Assembly (NCBI RefSeq): GCF_014280035.1
Contig: NZ_CP047957.1
Coordinates: 558,001 to 622,000 of the forward strand
Direction: 5' to 3'
Source: Synechococcus sp. A18-25c
GTDB lineage: Bacteria > Cyanobacteriota > Cyanobacteriia > PCC-6307 > Cyanobiaceae
Length of the DNA: 64,000 nt
Shown: positions 43,817 through 52,185 of the stretch, one piece after another
How positions within the stretch are numbered: position 1 is the stretch's first letter
Layout: each line of letters opens with the position of its first letter
Made by a program: the position numbers and the translations under genes
Notes under the pieces: generated by a model
The model's input: the letters and a program-made list of their open reading frames with translations, nothing else
The model's database searches: none
Told to the model about the DNA's origin: nothing

Positions 43817-44339
43817 GGGAGGCTTGAGGGTGTTGCAGTTCCTCAGGAGGGGGATGAAGAACACCTGTTGCGGCGTCCGGAGTTTTGATTTTTGAACTTT
43901 GACGCGCGTTGTGCAGTCATGCTCGGCATATTCTTTTGGCTTCATTGATCTCTGTTTGCCAGCAGTCTTTTGCAATCAATGAGCCAAATTTTTAGTTGAA
44001 ATGCTGTTTTGCAACGTCAAAAGGCTATCGCGATCGATGCGATGGTATGAAAAAGGGTTGAAGTTGACCTGCCGATAGGTCGTTCCTTGATCGGCTGCTA
44101 GAAATTCAAAATTTCAATGTCTGCTCCAGATCTCTACGTGCGCCCGTGGTTTGGAGAAAGTCGGATTGGACGATTTCTCTAAACGGATTGTCTGCGTCTG
44201 TCGCGAGTTTGCACTCGACTTTGACGATTTCCTCGCTGATTCGTGTGAGTCAGAGTCATGGCGCGACCTTGTGGTAAAAGCAGACTCGGACTCCCCTCGC
44301 GCCCCTTCAGTCACTCAATTCATCCGTCGTTGAACTGGA
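43817..44339. other. AT-rich spacer with one doubtful ORF
   Basis: About 520 nt. A TTG-started frame at 44151-44333 encodes 60 aa with an acidic helix (ALDFDDFLADSCESESWRDL). An ATG at 44117 (MSAPDLYVRPW) is in another frame and would join it only through a frameshift, so this may be a decayed gene. The rest shows nothing recognisable. Confidence 0.35.
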
Positions 44340-44519
44340 TCAGCCGTTCGCGTCCCCTTCAGCAAGTTTGCGGTGGGCTTTGTTTGCTTTTCTGATGATC
44401 TTCTGTGCTTCCTCTCGAGACAGGCAGTCTTGGGCCTTCAGCTGTAGCTTCTTGAGCTTGTGATGTTGCTTTTCAGGGTTCAATCGCTTGAAGGCTTTGG
44501 TTAAGAGCAAGTAAAGCAT
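44340..44519 (-). CDS. Small basic hypothetical protein
   Basis: 59 aa from the ATG at 44519 (MLYLLLTKAFKRLNPEKQHH). Lys/Arg-rich and helical (KLKKLQLKAQDCLSREEAQK), which would fit nucleic-acid or membrane-surface binding. The frame continues upstream to 44651 without further support. Confidence 0.45.
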   Translation of the reverse strand: MLYLLLTKAFKRLNPEKQHHKLKKLQLKAQDCLSREEAQKIIRKANKAHRKLAEGDANG

Positions 44520-44666
44520 CTTAGGCCTTGGCTTGAAAGCCCCCGCGTTCATTCCTGGAGGCCACGTGCGACAGCGTTGCCTCAAGCGAACCTCGTCGAT
44601 TTCTGTCCTTGGCGCATCGCTGAAGCTTTTCGGCCATGTGAGCCTCTGCATGACTTATTGCTTGAC

Positions 44667-44885
44667 ATGGCTAAGGGCGGAACTCGTTTTCTTTGTCGAG
44701 ATCTCGATACCGATTTAGGGGAGAGACAACCTGGCCATCTCACGGTGATCGTCGAATTTGGATCTCTTGCTGAAGCGAAGGCGGCCAATGAAGCTTCCGA
44801 CGATCAGGAGATTCTCAAGCTTCGACAGCCCCATGGCGATGTTTCCTTGTCCATCATCGAAGAGGCCGATCATGCTACGCATTAG
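44667..44885 (+). CDS. DUF1330-like protein, apparently N-terminally truncated
   Basis: 72 aa from the ATG at 44667. KGGTRFLCRDLD and GHLTVIVEFGSLAEAKAANE match the second half of the DUF1330 dimeric alpha-beta barrel; the family's first strand and helix are missing. An upstream in-frame ATG at 44577 does not restore them. Either a short variant or a remnant. Confidence 0.5.
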   Translation: MAKGGTRFLCRDLDTDLGERQPGHLTVIVEFGSLAEAKAANEASDDQEILKLRQPHGDVSLSIIEEADHATH

Positions 44886-45089
44886 AACGCATTCATCTCA
44901 CTGAAATGGGCATAACTCTGTTGGTTGTGTCTCTGTCTCCCTGCTGTTGGGTTCTTTGATTTCGATGCTTTGGCTAAATTCAAGCTCATCAAGGTGAATG
45001 GCACCTGGTCTCTCATCTGTTGGCTCATTTCAGGACAATCCGACCAAAATTTGCTATGACGGACTGAGTGCATCAAGTGTTTGAGGCGT

Positions 45090-45467
45090 ATGCGGCTGAT
45101 TCGATTGATCCCCTTGCTTGCCGCCGTTCTGGTTGTCCATCCGAATGCACTACATGCATCAAGCATAAAGGCCGCTGGCAACATTAAGGACGAATTTGAG
45201 CGTGCCCAGGCGTGCGATTACTTCGAAGCTGAATTCATTAGTGATGTTGGCGTTTACACCGATGAGAAAGTGAGATATTGCATCAGTTCTGATCAGAAGG
45301 AATTGATTTATGTGATGGCAATGGGGACCTCTTGGGTTGTGCCATTCAATCGCCAATATCGTGCTGATGGTTTTGTCAACTATGTCACGTTGGAAGACGA
45401 TCGCCTTGTCCTCTATCAGAAGGAGAATGGTGTGGTGACGCGGAAGGTTTTGGGTCGCCGTCGCTGA
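45090..45467 (+). CDS. Secreted hypothetical protein
   Basis: 125 aa from the ATG at 45090. Signal peptide (MRLIRLIPLLAAVLVVHPNA, cleavage near LHASS). The mature part has two Cys (QACDYF, VRYCISS) that could pair, and alternating strands. No family recognised. Confidence 0.6.
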   Translation: MRLIRLIPLLAAVLVVHPNALHASSIKAAGNIKDEFERAQACDYFEAEFISDVGVYTDEKVRYCISSDQKELIYVMAMGTSWVVPFNRQYRADGFVNYVTLEDDRLVLYQKENGVVTRKVLGRRR

Positions 45468-45573
45468 TGAACTCCTTGATTGCTGCGCTCTGTTGAACCG
45501 ATCGACGTGTTCCTGCTGATACGGACTCTGGGAGTTTTCATGCGACGATTGTGAGGAGTCAATTGTTTGAGTG

Positions 45574-45843
45574 ATGTTTTTGATGCACTGGTCGTTCAAG
45601 ACCGGTTACCACGAAATTGCCGCGAAAAAGTTCCTGGCGACAGGCGCTCCTTTCCCGCAATGCAAGTCTTTCAAGCGCTTGCATGGTCCTGGTTCCTGCG
45701 AGGGTTGGATCCTCGTGGAAACAGATGATCCCAAGGTCTGCTATGAGCATGCTGCTGAGTGGGCAGAAATCATGCATTGGACCGTGACGCCTGTCTGCAC
45801 GGATGAAGAGGCGGCGCCTTTGATTGCCAAGGTTTACGGCTGA
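45574..45843 (+). CDS. DUF3303 family protein
   Basis: 89 aa from the ATG at 45574. Begins MFLMHWSFKTGYHEIAAKKF, then KRLHGPGSCEGWILVETDD and the C-terminal VTPVCTDEEAAPLIAKVYG. This matches DUF3303, a small dimeric alpha-beta-barrel-like family common in marine cyanobacteria. Function unknown. Confidence 0.82.
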   Translation: MFLMHWSFKTGYHEIAAKKFLATGAPFPQCKSFKRLHGPGSCEGWILVETDDPKVCYEHAAEWAEIMHWTVTPVCTDEEAAPLIAKVYG

Positions 45844-46171
45844 GTCCGTCATCCCACCAGGGCCGCCTTGCGCTTTGGTTCTGGTGGTCAATATGGGTAT
45901 TCGATGCGTAGCTCTTCGCTTGTTGCGGAAAATTCGGTTTTGTCGACGTGCAAGCGGGGTTGGCACATGCTGATCACTGATCCCACACAGTCTTCATGCA
46001 GAGGATTGTGTGCATTTTTTCTAGATTGAATCAAGATTATATGTTCTAGAAGGATTTAAACTAGGTCGAAGGGCTGGACGCTTGACCGATATTTGTTGCG
46101 TTTACGATTTTGATAGGGTCATGTTTGTTTTTAATGAGTTTATAGATTCATTTCGCCTGTTATCGACTTTT
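45844..46171. other. Intergenic, AT-rich; nothing recognised
   Basis: About 330 nt. An imperfect candidate stem (CCACCAG at 45854, CTGGTGG at 45881) follows the DUF3303 gene. The AT-rich remainder shows no ORF with protein-like composition. Confidence 0.4.
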
Positions 46172-46441
46172 TTAATATGCAGGTGTTCGTTGGTTAAGGC
46201 TTTTCGTTGCTTGATTTATGGTTTCCCAGGTTGTGGGATTCTCTCTAGCTAGTCGTCTTGGATTGATGATGTAGCATTTGATGTCTCTCATGATGCTTTT
46301 CGGAGACGCGAACAGGTGTTCAGAGATTGATTGATAGGTCCATCCTTGGTTCCTTAATGCCATGGCAATGCGCACCCGTTTGGATCTCCAACCCATGCTT
46401 GGACCAAGCCTCCTCGAGATGCTGCATGATGTTGTGTTCAT
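46172..46441 (-). CDS. Small helix-turn-helix-like hypothetical protein
   Basis: 89 aa from the ATG at 46441 (a GTG at 46486 would add 15). The segment RIAMALRNQGWTYQSISEHL then FASPKSIMRDIKCY has the layout of a helix-turn-helix in which the second helix recognises DNA. It lies in the most AT-rich part of the island. Low-confidence regulator. Confidence 0.4.
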   Translation of the reverse strand: MNTTSCSISRRLGPSMGWRSKRVRIAMALRNQGWTYQSISEHLFASPKSIMRDIKCYIINPRRLARENPTTWETINQATKSLNQRTPAY

Positions 46442-46666
46442 GGAATTGCCGAAACTTTGATCATTTTCGGTAGTTGGTTTTTCCACAGTGAATGTTATGG
46501 CAGTGTTCTGTGTGCCGAATGAAACTTTTTAATGGATCAGTTGTTCTTGTGGAAGCACTTTTCAGGTGAATGTCCTTTGCGATTGATTGTTCTGCATGGA
46601 TTGATCATTTGATACACGGTTTGCGTTGGAATCTCTATTACTTTCGTAGAGGTTTAGCTCAGGGTT

Positions 46667-46873
46667 ATGGAAGCTGTAGATTGTGGGAAAGTGAAGTCGC
46701 TAGTCGTTGAGCTTTATCTAAATGCAACTTGTTCTGGCGTAATCAGCAAGAGTCAATTTCAAAAGTTGACTCAATTAGAATGTGTTGCCGATGTAGGGGA
46801 GTTGAAGCTTATTCGTCATCTCAATCTGCTGATTAAAAGGCGTGCGATTCGTATTCATAGGATCGCCTCTTGA
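46667..46873 (+). CDS. Small hypothetical protein
   Basis: 68 aa, ATG at 46667. Helical, beginning MEAVDCGKVKSLVVELYLNA with a basic C-terminus (LLIKRRAIRIHRIAS). The pattern of helices suggests a small winged-helix-like or regulatory protein but no family is recognised. It lies just upstream of the hydrolase gene on the same strand. Confidence 0.4.
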   Translation: MEAVDCGKVKSLVVELYLNATCSGVISKSQFQKLTQLECVADVGELKLIRHLNLLIKRRAIRIHRIAS

Positions 46874-46890
46874 GTCTTATTTTCACCTGA

Positions 46891-47745
46891 ATGTTGTGCT
46901 TGATACTTGGATTGGTGCTTTTTAGAGCTCAGTGTTCCAGCTTCTCTTTGAAACTATTCAAAACTAGATGCCTCGTGGCTCCTCCTACTCTTTTTTGGGT
47001 TGATCTACAGCCCTCTTTGTATTGTCTGAATTCAAGACTTGCTCAGCGGTTAAGCCACTCTTTCACTGTGCGTCGTTGGTCTTTTTGCCATGACCCTGAT
47101 GAAACTTGTTCCATTGATACTCTTCATAATCTTCTTAGAGAAACATTATTGGATGAAGATCAGCCCTCTCATCTGATTGGTCACGGCATCAGTGGCACAG
47201 TCGCATGCCTTTTCGCGCATCGTTACCCAGAGTTAGTGCAATCCCTCACGCTACTAGCGGTCGATACAAAGATTGCCAATCATTGGTCTTCTCACTACTT
47301 TCAGATGAGACGACAATTGCCTTGCTCAAGGTCGAATGTCTTAGCTCATTTGTCATCCTTATTGATCTCTAGTCAGCACTTGCGCGCTAAAGCATTATTT
47401 CCGCGGCTTCTTGAGAAGTGTCTTGATCAAGACTTTGTTGATGGCTCATTGCTGGATCACCAGCGATTGTCGGGCTGCTTGCAAGTACCTTCGATGCCGA
47501 TGCTTGTTCTGAATGCTGCTAATGACATTGTGGTTGATTCTGGTTCTCATGCGCGTTGGGATCGATTGTTAAAGCCAGGCGATCGCTATGTAGAGGTGGA
47601 GCAAGGGAGACACTTTTTCCCTGCAGACAAATTTATGACCGCAGCTGATTCCATCACTAAATTCATTACTCTTGTGCCTGATCAGTGGCGCAACTTCGAT
47701 ATGCAGTCGACTAATCATTCTTCATTGCTGGGAGGCCGATCATGA
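46891..47745 (+). CDS. Alpha/beta-hydrolase fold protein lacking the nucleophile
   Basis: 284 aa. The fold is indicated by HLIGHGISGTVACLFAHRYP, the elbow position where active enzymes have GHSMGG; here the nucleophile Ser is replaced by Gly (GHGISG). The candidate acid (LNAANDIVVDSGS) and His (EQGRHFFPADK) positions remain. It may be a pseudoenzyme or use other chemistry. The stop overlaps the next start by 4 nt (ATGA), so it is translationally coupled to the flavoenzyme. The N-terminus (first 30 aa, hydrophobic) is uncertain. Confidence 0.7.
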   Translation: MLCLILGLVLFRAQCSSFSLKLFKTRCLVAPPTLFWVDLQPSLYCLNSRLAQRLSHSFTVRRWSFCHDPDETCSIDTLHNLLRETLLDEDQPSHLIGHGISGTVACLFAHRYPELVQSLTLLAVDTKIANHWSSHYFQMRRQLPCSRSNVLAHLSSLLISSQHLRAKALFPRLLEKCLDQDFVDGSLLDHQRLSGCLQVPSMPMLVLNAANDIVVDSGSHARWDRLLKPGDRYVEVEQGRHFFPADKFMTAADSITKFITLVPDQWRNFDMQSTNHSSLLGGRS

Positions 47746-48701
47746 CCGATATCATTGAAGCGGACGTTTTGATTATTGGTGGAGGTCCCGCTGGCTGTGC
47801 TTGTGCTCTTTATGCCGCGCGATCGGCATTGAAAACGATTGTTTTGGATAAAAACCCTGCTGTTGGTGCTTTGGCGATTACGCATAAAATTGCAAATTAT
47901 CCAGGAATATCAGCTGACACTACAGGTTCGGATCTTCTCAAGGTGATGCGTGACCAGGCTGTTGCTTATGGCGCTGAGTACCAGCAAGCACAGGTTTATG
48001 GAATTGATGTATCTGGTCCTTTGAAGTTGGTCTACACACCTGTTGGTGTCTTTCAATGTAAAGCCTTGGTTTTGGCTACAGGCGCAATGGGTCGGTCGTC
48101 AGTGCTTCCCGGTGAAGATGAATTTCTGGGGCGTGGTGTCAGTTATTGTGCCACTTGTGACGGGGCTTTCTATCGAAATCAGAATGTTGTTGTTTATGGA
48201 GCGAATCAAGAGGCAATTGACGAAGCGATGGTGTTATCGAAATTCGCCTCAACCGTGTATTGGGTGACAAACGCAAAGCCAAGCTCTTCAGCTTTGGGAG
48301 TTCAGCATCTTGAGTCTGCCCCGAATGTCAAGCGATTAAACCGTACGCGTTTGTTGTCAGTCGAGGGTAATGACTCAGGTGTCACGGGTGTCATGCTTCA
48401 GAAGTTAGGAGAGGATTGCTCTGCAAATCTTGAGGCCAATGGAGTATTTATTTACTCCACAGGCAGTCTTCCTATTACTGACTTTTTGCAGGGCCAGATT
48501 CCGCTTCGAAGCGATGGGGGTGTGGACGTCAATGCTGACATGATGACGGCTGTGGAGGGTGTGTGGGCTGTCGGTGATATCCGTAATACGCCTTTTAAGC
48601 AGGCTGTTGTTGCTTGTTCGGATGGCTGTATTGCCGCCATGTCGATTGATAAGTTTTTGAATCACCGTCGCGATATTCGTGTCGATTGGGTCCATCGATG
48701 A
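47742..48701 (+). CDS. Thioredoxin-reductase-like FAD disulfide oxidoreductase
   Basis: 319 aa. The FAD-binding GGGPAGCACALYAARSA is near the N-terminus, the redox-active CATC at 136-139 (GVSYCATCDGAF) and the C-terminal FAD motif VWAVGDIRNTPFKQAVVACSD. The second nucleotide site is altered: where TrxB has GGGDSA and HRR motifs, this has VVYGANQEAIDEA and WVTNAKPSSSAL. NADPH use is therefore doubtful; ferredoxin- or flavodoxin-linked relatives (FFTR, DDOR) are known. It converges on flavodoxin. Confidence 0.85.
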   Translation: MTDIIEADVLIIGGGPAGCACALYAARSALKTIVLDKNPAVGALAITHKIANYPGISADTTGSDLLKVMRDQAVAYGAEYQQAQVYGIDVSGPLKLVYTPVGVFQCKALVLATGAMGRSSVLPGEDEFLGRGVSYCATCDGAFYRNQNVVVYGANQEAIDEAMVLSKFASTVYWVTNAKPSSSALGVQHLESAPNVKRLNRTRLLSVEGNDSGVTGVMLQKLGEDCSANLEANGVFIYSTGSLPITDFLQGQIPLRSDGGVDVNADMMTAVEGVWAVGDIRNTPFKQAVVACSDGCIAAMSIDKFLNHRRDIRVDWVHR

Positions 48702-48718
48702 ACTTTTCCTGATGCCAA

Positions 48719-48742
48719 CATGCCCGCTGTTAGGCGGGCACA
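48719..48742. other. Hairpin between the flavoenzyme and flavodoxin genes
   Basis: GCCCGC-TGTTAG-GCGGGC, a 6-bp GC stem between two convergent genes, so it can act on either transcript. There is no T-run beside it, so intrinsic termination is uncertain. Confidence 0.55.
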
Positions 48743-48763
48743 CTGGCGTGAGGGAGTCTGTTT

Positions 48764-49273
48764 TTAGGCTTCGGAGTTGATCTGCTGGATCCATGCACTT
48801 AGGCGCTGATCTGTGAGTTCCGACTCGTTGTCCTCATCGATAGCCAGCCCGCAAAACTTGCCATCGATCACGCTTTTCGATTCGTCAAAAGTGTAGCCTT
48901 CTGTAGGGACTTTCCCGATTAATTTTGCCCCTGATTGCAAGAAAGCTGTGTAGAGCTCTTCCATGGCATCACAAAAGTAATCGCCATAGCCTGAGGAATC
49001 TCCTAGGCCAACGATGGCAACAGCTTTTCCTGCAAAGTCTTTGTCTGGAATCTCTTGAATCAGGTCATCCCATGCTGTTCCAGAGCGTGCTTCATCGGAT
49101 CCCGTGTTCCATGTGGGAATGCAGCAGATTAGTTGTTCTGCGTTGACCAGCTCATCGATTGAGCTGATGTTGTCTACGTCTTTGGCCTCCGTGCCTGGAA
49201 TTAATTCTTTTAAGCGGTCAGCTACATCCTCGGTTTTTCCTGTGGAGGTAGCGAAGAAGATTGTAAATGCCAT
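48764..49273 (-). CDS. isiB: Flavodoxin
   Basis: 169 aa long-chain flavodoxin. The FMN phosphate loop ATSTGKTEDVAD is at residues 9-20, the aromatic loops TWNTGSDEARSGTAW and GDSSGYGDYFCDAM follow. It replaces ferredoxin as electron carrier under iron limitation. The upstream region contains AATAAGAATAAGAAAGAT, loosely Fur-box-like. It faces a thioredoxin-reductase-like gene that lacks NADPH motifs. Confidence 0.95.
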   Translation of the reverse strand: MAFTIFFATSTGKTEDVADRLKELIPGTEAKDVDNISSIDELVNAEQLICCIPTWNTGSDEARSGTAWDDLIQEIPDKDFAGKAVAIVGLGDSSGYGDYFCDAMEELYTAFLQSGAKLIGKVPTEGYTFDESKSVIDGKFCGLAIDEDNESELTDQRLSAWIQQINSEA

Positions 49274-49425
49274 GTGTGATGTAAATCTTTCTTATTCTTA
49301 TTGAGCCTCTTCCGTGGGTGGATGGCTTATGACTTCATCCTGTGTTGTAGGTATTACAAGGGTTTGTAAGGTTGATACAATCTTGCTCGCGTTGAGATAC
49401 TCCTTTCGCTGGTTGCCGTGAGCTT

Positions 49426-49611
49426 TCATCTTTTTTCGTGATTGCGTTTGATGGCGCTGTACTCCGATAGTGCCTGATCAAAGCCCACCTCTCGAACGCG
49501 TGAAAGCCAGTGCTTTCTCTTGATTCCATCCGCTTCGATGTGATCAATGAAGGATTCGAGTATTTCTCTTCCGGCTAGTGGCATCGGTTTAGGAAGACTT
49601 TGCTCCAGCAT
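49426..49611 (-). CDS. Small hypothetical protein
   Basis: 61 aa from the ATG at 49611: MLEQSLPKPMPLAGREILES then FIDHIEADGIKRKHWLSRVR. Helical and basic at the end (SAIKRNHEKR). It was preferred over an overlapping 70-codon frame that reads as low-complexity. Function unknown. Confidence 0.5.
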   Translation of the reverse strand: MLEQSLPKPMPLAGREILESFIDHIEADGIKRKHWLSRVREVGFDQALSEYSAIKRNHEKR

Positions 49612-49739
49612 GCCGTCATCCAGACAGGAGTCTGTGTGCTCTTAGGCTTCTGCTGGTGTCGTAAGTGTCCTTTGTGCGGAAAATTTGGTTCGCTTTGCCG
49701 TGCTCTTGTGCGTCTGCTTTTGTGCTGCTTCCGTGTCGC

Positions 49740-49913
49740 TTAGCCTTTGTTGATTTGGCTTTTTGAATTTTTGATTTGATTTGATGTGTGCGGATGTTGT
49801 CGTCTTTTGGGGCTTGATCTCAGTAGCCAAAACCATACTCCTATCAGGGTTGTAGTTGGAACGATGATCACTAACAGTTGGCTAATGATCAAAACTCTGG
49901 CATCAGGATCCAT
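49740..49913 (-). CDS. Small membrane protein with basic tail
   Basis: 57 aa from the ATG at 49913. One strong transmembrane helix (VLIISQLLVIIVPTTTLIGV, then WFWLL) and a basic, Asn/Ser-rich tail (RSSPKRRQHPH). It was preferred over a 64-codon overlapping frame (49642-49836) whose composition is only Lys/Thr/Gln. Function unknown. Confidence 0.5.
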   Translation of the reverse strand: MDPDARVLIISQLLVIIVPTTTLIGVWFWLLRSSPKRRQHPHTSNQIKNSKSQINKG

Positions 49914-49993
49914 GGTTCGTGTTCTGCTTTTTGCTCTCTAATTGGTGATTTGTCTGGGATTCTGATGTCAGGAGAGTTTGATTTGTTTCAGTG

Positions 49994-50476
49994 TTAGCCC
50001 AATCCAGGAATATCTGGGCCGGGTTTCACGGTTTGTGGATCAGGCCATGCTCCTTGGCCGAATAGGGCGTCTCCGATGCGCTGAAGCAGGCTTTTCTCCT
50101 GGCTGAGCTCTTGGCGAACGCTCCATTCAATTTCTTCCAGCTCGCTGGTTTCTAAGCCAAGTGCTGCGATCAATTCTCGGTACGCGGTGCGCTCCAGAGC
50201 ATTGATGTCTTGTTGGTCGCCAGGGTTTCTGGACACACCTGCCACCAGGCCGGCAATCCGAGCGGCCAGGCATCGGTCTCCAGCTGTGGAGAGTTGTTGG
50301 GCCAGTGACGACAGGCTCGGCAGCGCTTGGCGGTCGCTCCCTGCTTCCGCCTCGATCCCCAGTCGTTTTGGCAGTTCCATGATGAGGTGCTCTTCCTCCT
50401 GCGAGATCGAGCCATCGCTGAGAGCGATCACCTGGGCAATCAGCAGCAGGGTCGAATGGTTGGAAGCACGCGTCAT
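49994..50476 (-). CDS. TerB-like helical protein
   Basis: 160 aa from the ATG at 50476 (MTRASNHSTLLLIAQVIALS). The pattern LLLIAQVIALSDGSISQEEE then HLIMELPKRLG is that of TerB/DUF533-type helical bundles, where an early acidic EF-like turn (SDGSISQEE) may bind metal. Function unknown. Adjacent to the BicA-like transporter on the same strand, with upstream frames overlapping its end. Confidence 0.6.
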   Translation of the reverse strand: MTRASNHSTLLLIAQVIALSDGSISQEEEHLIMELPKRLGIEAEAGSDRQALPSLSSLAQQLSTAGDRCLAARIAGLVAGVSRNPGDQQDINALERTAYRELIAALGLETSELEEIEWSVRQELSQEKSLLQRIGDALFGQGAWPDPQTVKPGPDIPGLG

Positions 50477-50526
50477 GGAGAGCTGATCATCCTGTCTTCC
50501 TGAGTCTGCAGCCAATGGCCTATGGA

Positions 50527-52185
50527 TCAACCGTTCAGCCAGTTGGCAGCCTGTTGAAGAGCATCCAAGCGCTCATCCACCAGCTCGTGGATGCCGAACT
50601 GCGCCAGGCGTCGTTTGACCTTGCCCTTAGCGCCCGTGACGAGCACCCGTCGATTGTTTTCCTGCGCTTCTTCCACCATGCGTTCGATCGCGAGGCTTGC
50701 CGTGACGCCGAGGTGTGGCACATCGGTGATGTCGAGCAACAGGATTCGGTATTGCCGCACCAGCATCATCCGTTCACTGATCCCCTTCGCAGCACCGAAA
50801 CTCAACGGCCCGTGCAGGTGGAACAGGATCAAGTCGTCGCCGCAGCGCTCCAGGAGCTGCTGTTCCTGTGTGGACAGGTGAGCCGTGCCGGTGTCCATGC
50901 TGCCTAGCTGATGGTCGGTGATTGATTCGATCGTGAGCAGGTTGGCCACAAACATGCCAACGACAACGGCACCAATCAGGTCCCAGAACACCGTCATTAA
51001 CAGAACGCTCCACATCACCAGCGCTGTTTTCTTGGACAGGCGATGGGCTCGGCGCAGGAAACCCCAATCGATGATGTCGAGTCCCACTTTGATCAGGATT
51101 CCCGCCAGCAAGGCCGTGGGGATGCCTGCTGCTAGCGGGCCTGCACCCAGCAGAAGCAACAGCAAAACGATCGAATGGGTCATGCCGGAGAGGGGTGTGC
51201 GTCCTCCGGACTGGATGTTGATCACTGTTCGCATCGTGGCTCCAGCCCCAGGGAGTCCGTTGAACAGTCCAGCAACCGTGTTGGCGATGCCTTGACCCAC
51301 CAGCTCACGGTTGGAGCGATGGCGAGTGTGGCTGATGTTGTCCGCGACCAGGGAGGTCAACAAGGAGTCGATCGCACCCAGCACGGCCAGCACAAGGCCT
51401 GCTCGAAGCAGGAGTGGCCACTGTTCCTGCCAGTTCGGAAGGTTGAAGCTCAGGCCACCCCCGGGGATGGAGCCGATGCGGGCCAGTCCTTCTGGAAAGA
51501 CCAGCAGAGACAGCGGAGTGATCAAAACGAGCGCCAGCAGGGGTGACGGAATCCATTGGCTGATCCGCCGTGGAGTGGTGAACACCACCAGAAGGGTCAC
51601 CAGGCCAACGATGAGAGCCGCGGGATTCGGCTCAAAATCACGGATCACCATCTGCAGCGATTGCAGCACTCCGCCCCGGCTGTTGATCCCCAGCAAGGGT
51701 CCGATCTGCAGGGTGAGGATGATCACTCCGATCCCCGACATGAAGCCGGAGACCACCGAATAGGGAACCATCGTGATGTAGCGCCCCAGCCTGAGAACGC
51801 CCATCAGGATCTGTAGCAGTCCGCCAATCACCACGGCCGCCATGACCAGGGGCAGCATGTCGCCATCTGCCAGATCTCGACTGGCACCAATGGCCGCAAG
51901 CGTGCTCACCACCCCGGCAACAGTGACGCTCATCGGGCCGGTCGGTCCACTCACCTGGGCCGGTGTGCCTCCGAACAAGGCGGCCAGAAAGCCAGTGATG
52001 ATCGCCCCATACAGGCCATAGATGGCCCCTCCGGGCCCGAGAGCTGCATTGCCAAAGGCCAACGCCAGCGGCAAGGCCACAACGGCGGCGGTGAGTCCTC
52101 CGGTCAGATCACCTCGCCAATGCTGTCGACTGAAGCCAACGAAGAGGGCGGGCCGGCGCAAGGGCATGGCGTTAAGGGTTCGCAC
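50527..52185 (-). CDS. bicA: SulP family anion transporter, BicA-like bicarbonate transporter
   Basis: 552 aa; an internal ATG at 52167 is also possible. About 12-14 membrane helices with BicA-type blocks GGLTAAVVALPLALAFG, SGPTGPMSVTVAG, VPYSVVSGFMSGIGVIIL, SNRELVGQGIANTVAGLF, GAGATMRTVINIQSGGRTPL and GLDIIDWGFLRRAH. A C-terminal STAS domain (from about 440) includes DITDVPHLGVTASLAIERM. BicA is the Na+-dependent, low-affinity, high-flux HCO3- transporter of cyanobacteria; a sulfate role cannot be excluded by sequence alone. Confidence 0.82.
   Translation of the reverse strand: MRTLNAMPLRRPALFVGFSRQHWRGDLTGGLTAAVVALPLALAFGNAALGPGGAIYGLYGAIITGFLAALFGGTPAQVSGPTGPMSVTVAGVVSTLAAIGASRDLADGDMLPLVMAAVVIGGLLQILMGVLRLGRYITMVPYSVVSGFMSGIGVIILTLQIGPLLGINSRGGVLQSLQMVIRDFEPNPAALIVGLVTLLVVFTTPRRISQWIPSPLLALVLITPLSLLVFPEGLARIGSIPGGGLSFNLPNWQEQWPLLLRAGLVLAVLGAIDSLLTSLVADNISHTRHRSNRELVGQGIANTVAGLFNGLPGAGATMRTVINIQSGGRTPLSGMTHSIVLLLLLLGAGPLAAGIPTALLAGILIKVGLDIIDWGFLRRAHRLSKKTALVMWSVLLMTVFWDLIGAVVVGMFVANLLTIESITDHQLGSMDTGTAHLSTQEQQLLERCGDDLILFHLHGPLSFGAAKGISERMMLVRQYRILLLDITDVPHLGVTASLAIERMVEEAQENNRRVLVTGAKGKVKRRLAQFGIHELVDERLDALQQAANWLNG

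Noticed and set aside
45559-45966. 135-codon minus-strand ORF
   Set aside because: It is antisense to the clearly recognisable DUF3303 gene and has no independent support.
49642-49836. 64-codon Lys/Thr/Gln-rich ORF
   Set aside because: It overlaps a better frame with a transmembrane helix; composition suggests a frame shadow in AT-rich DNA.
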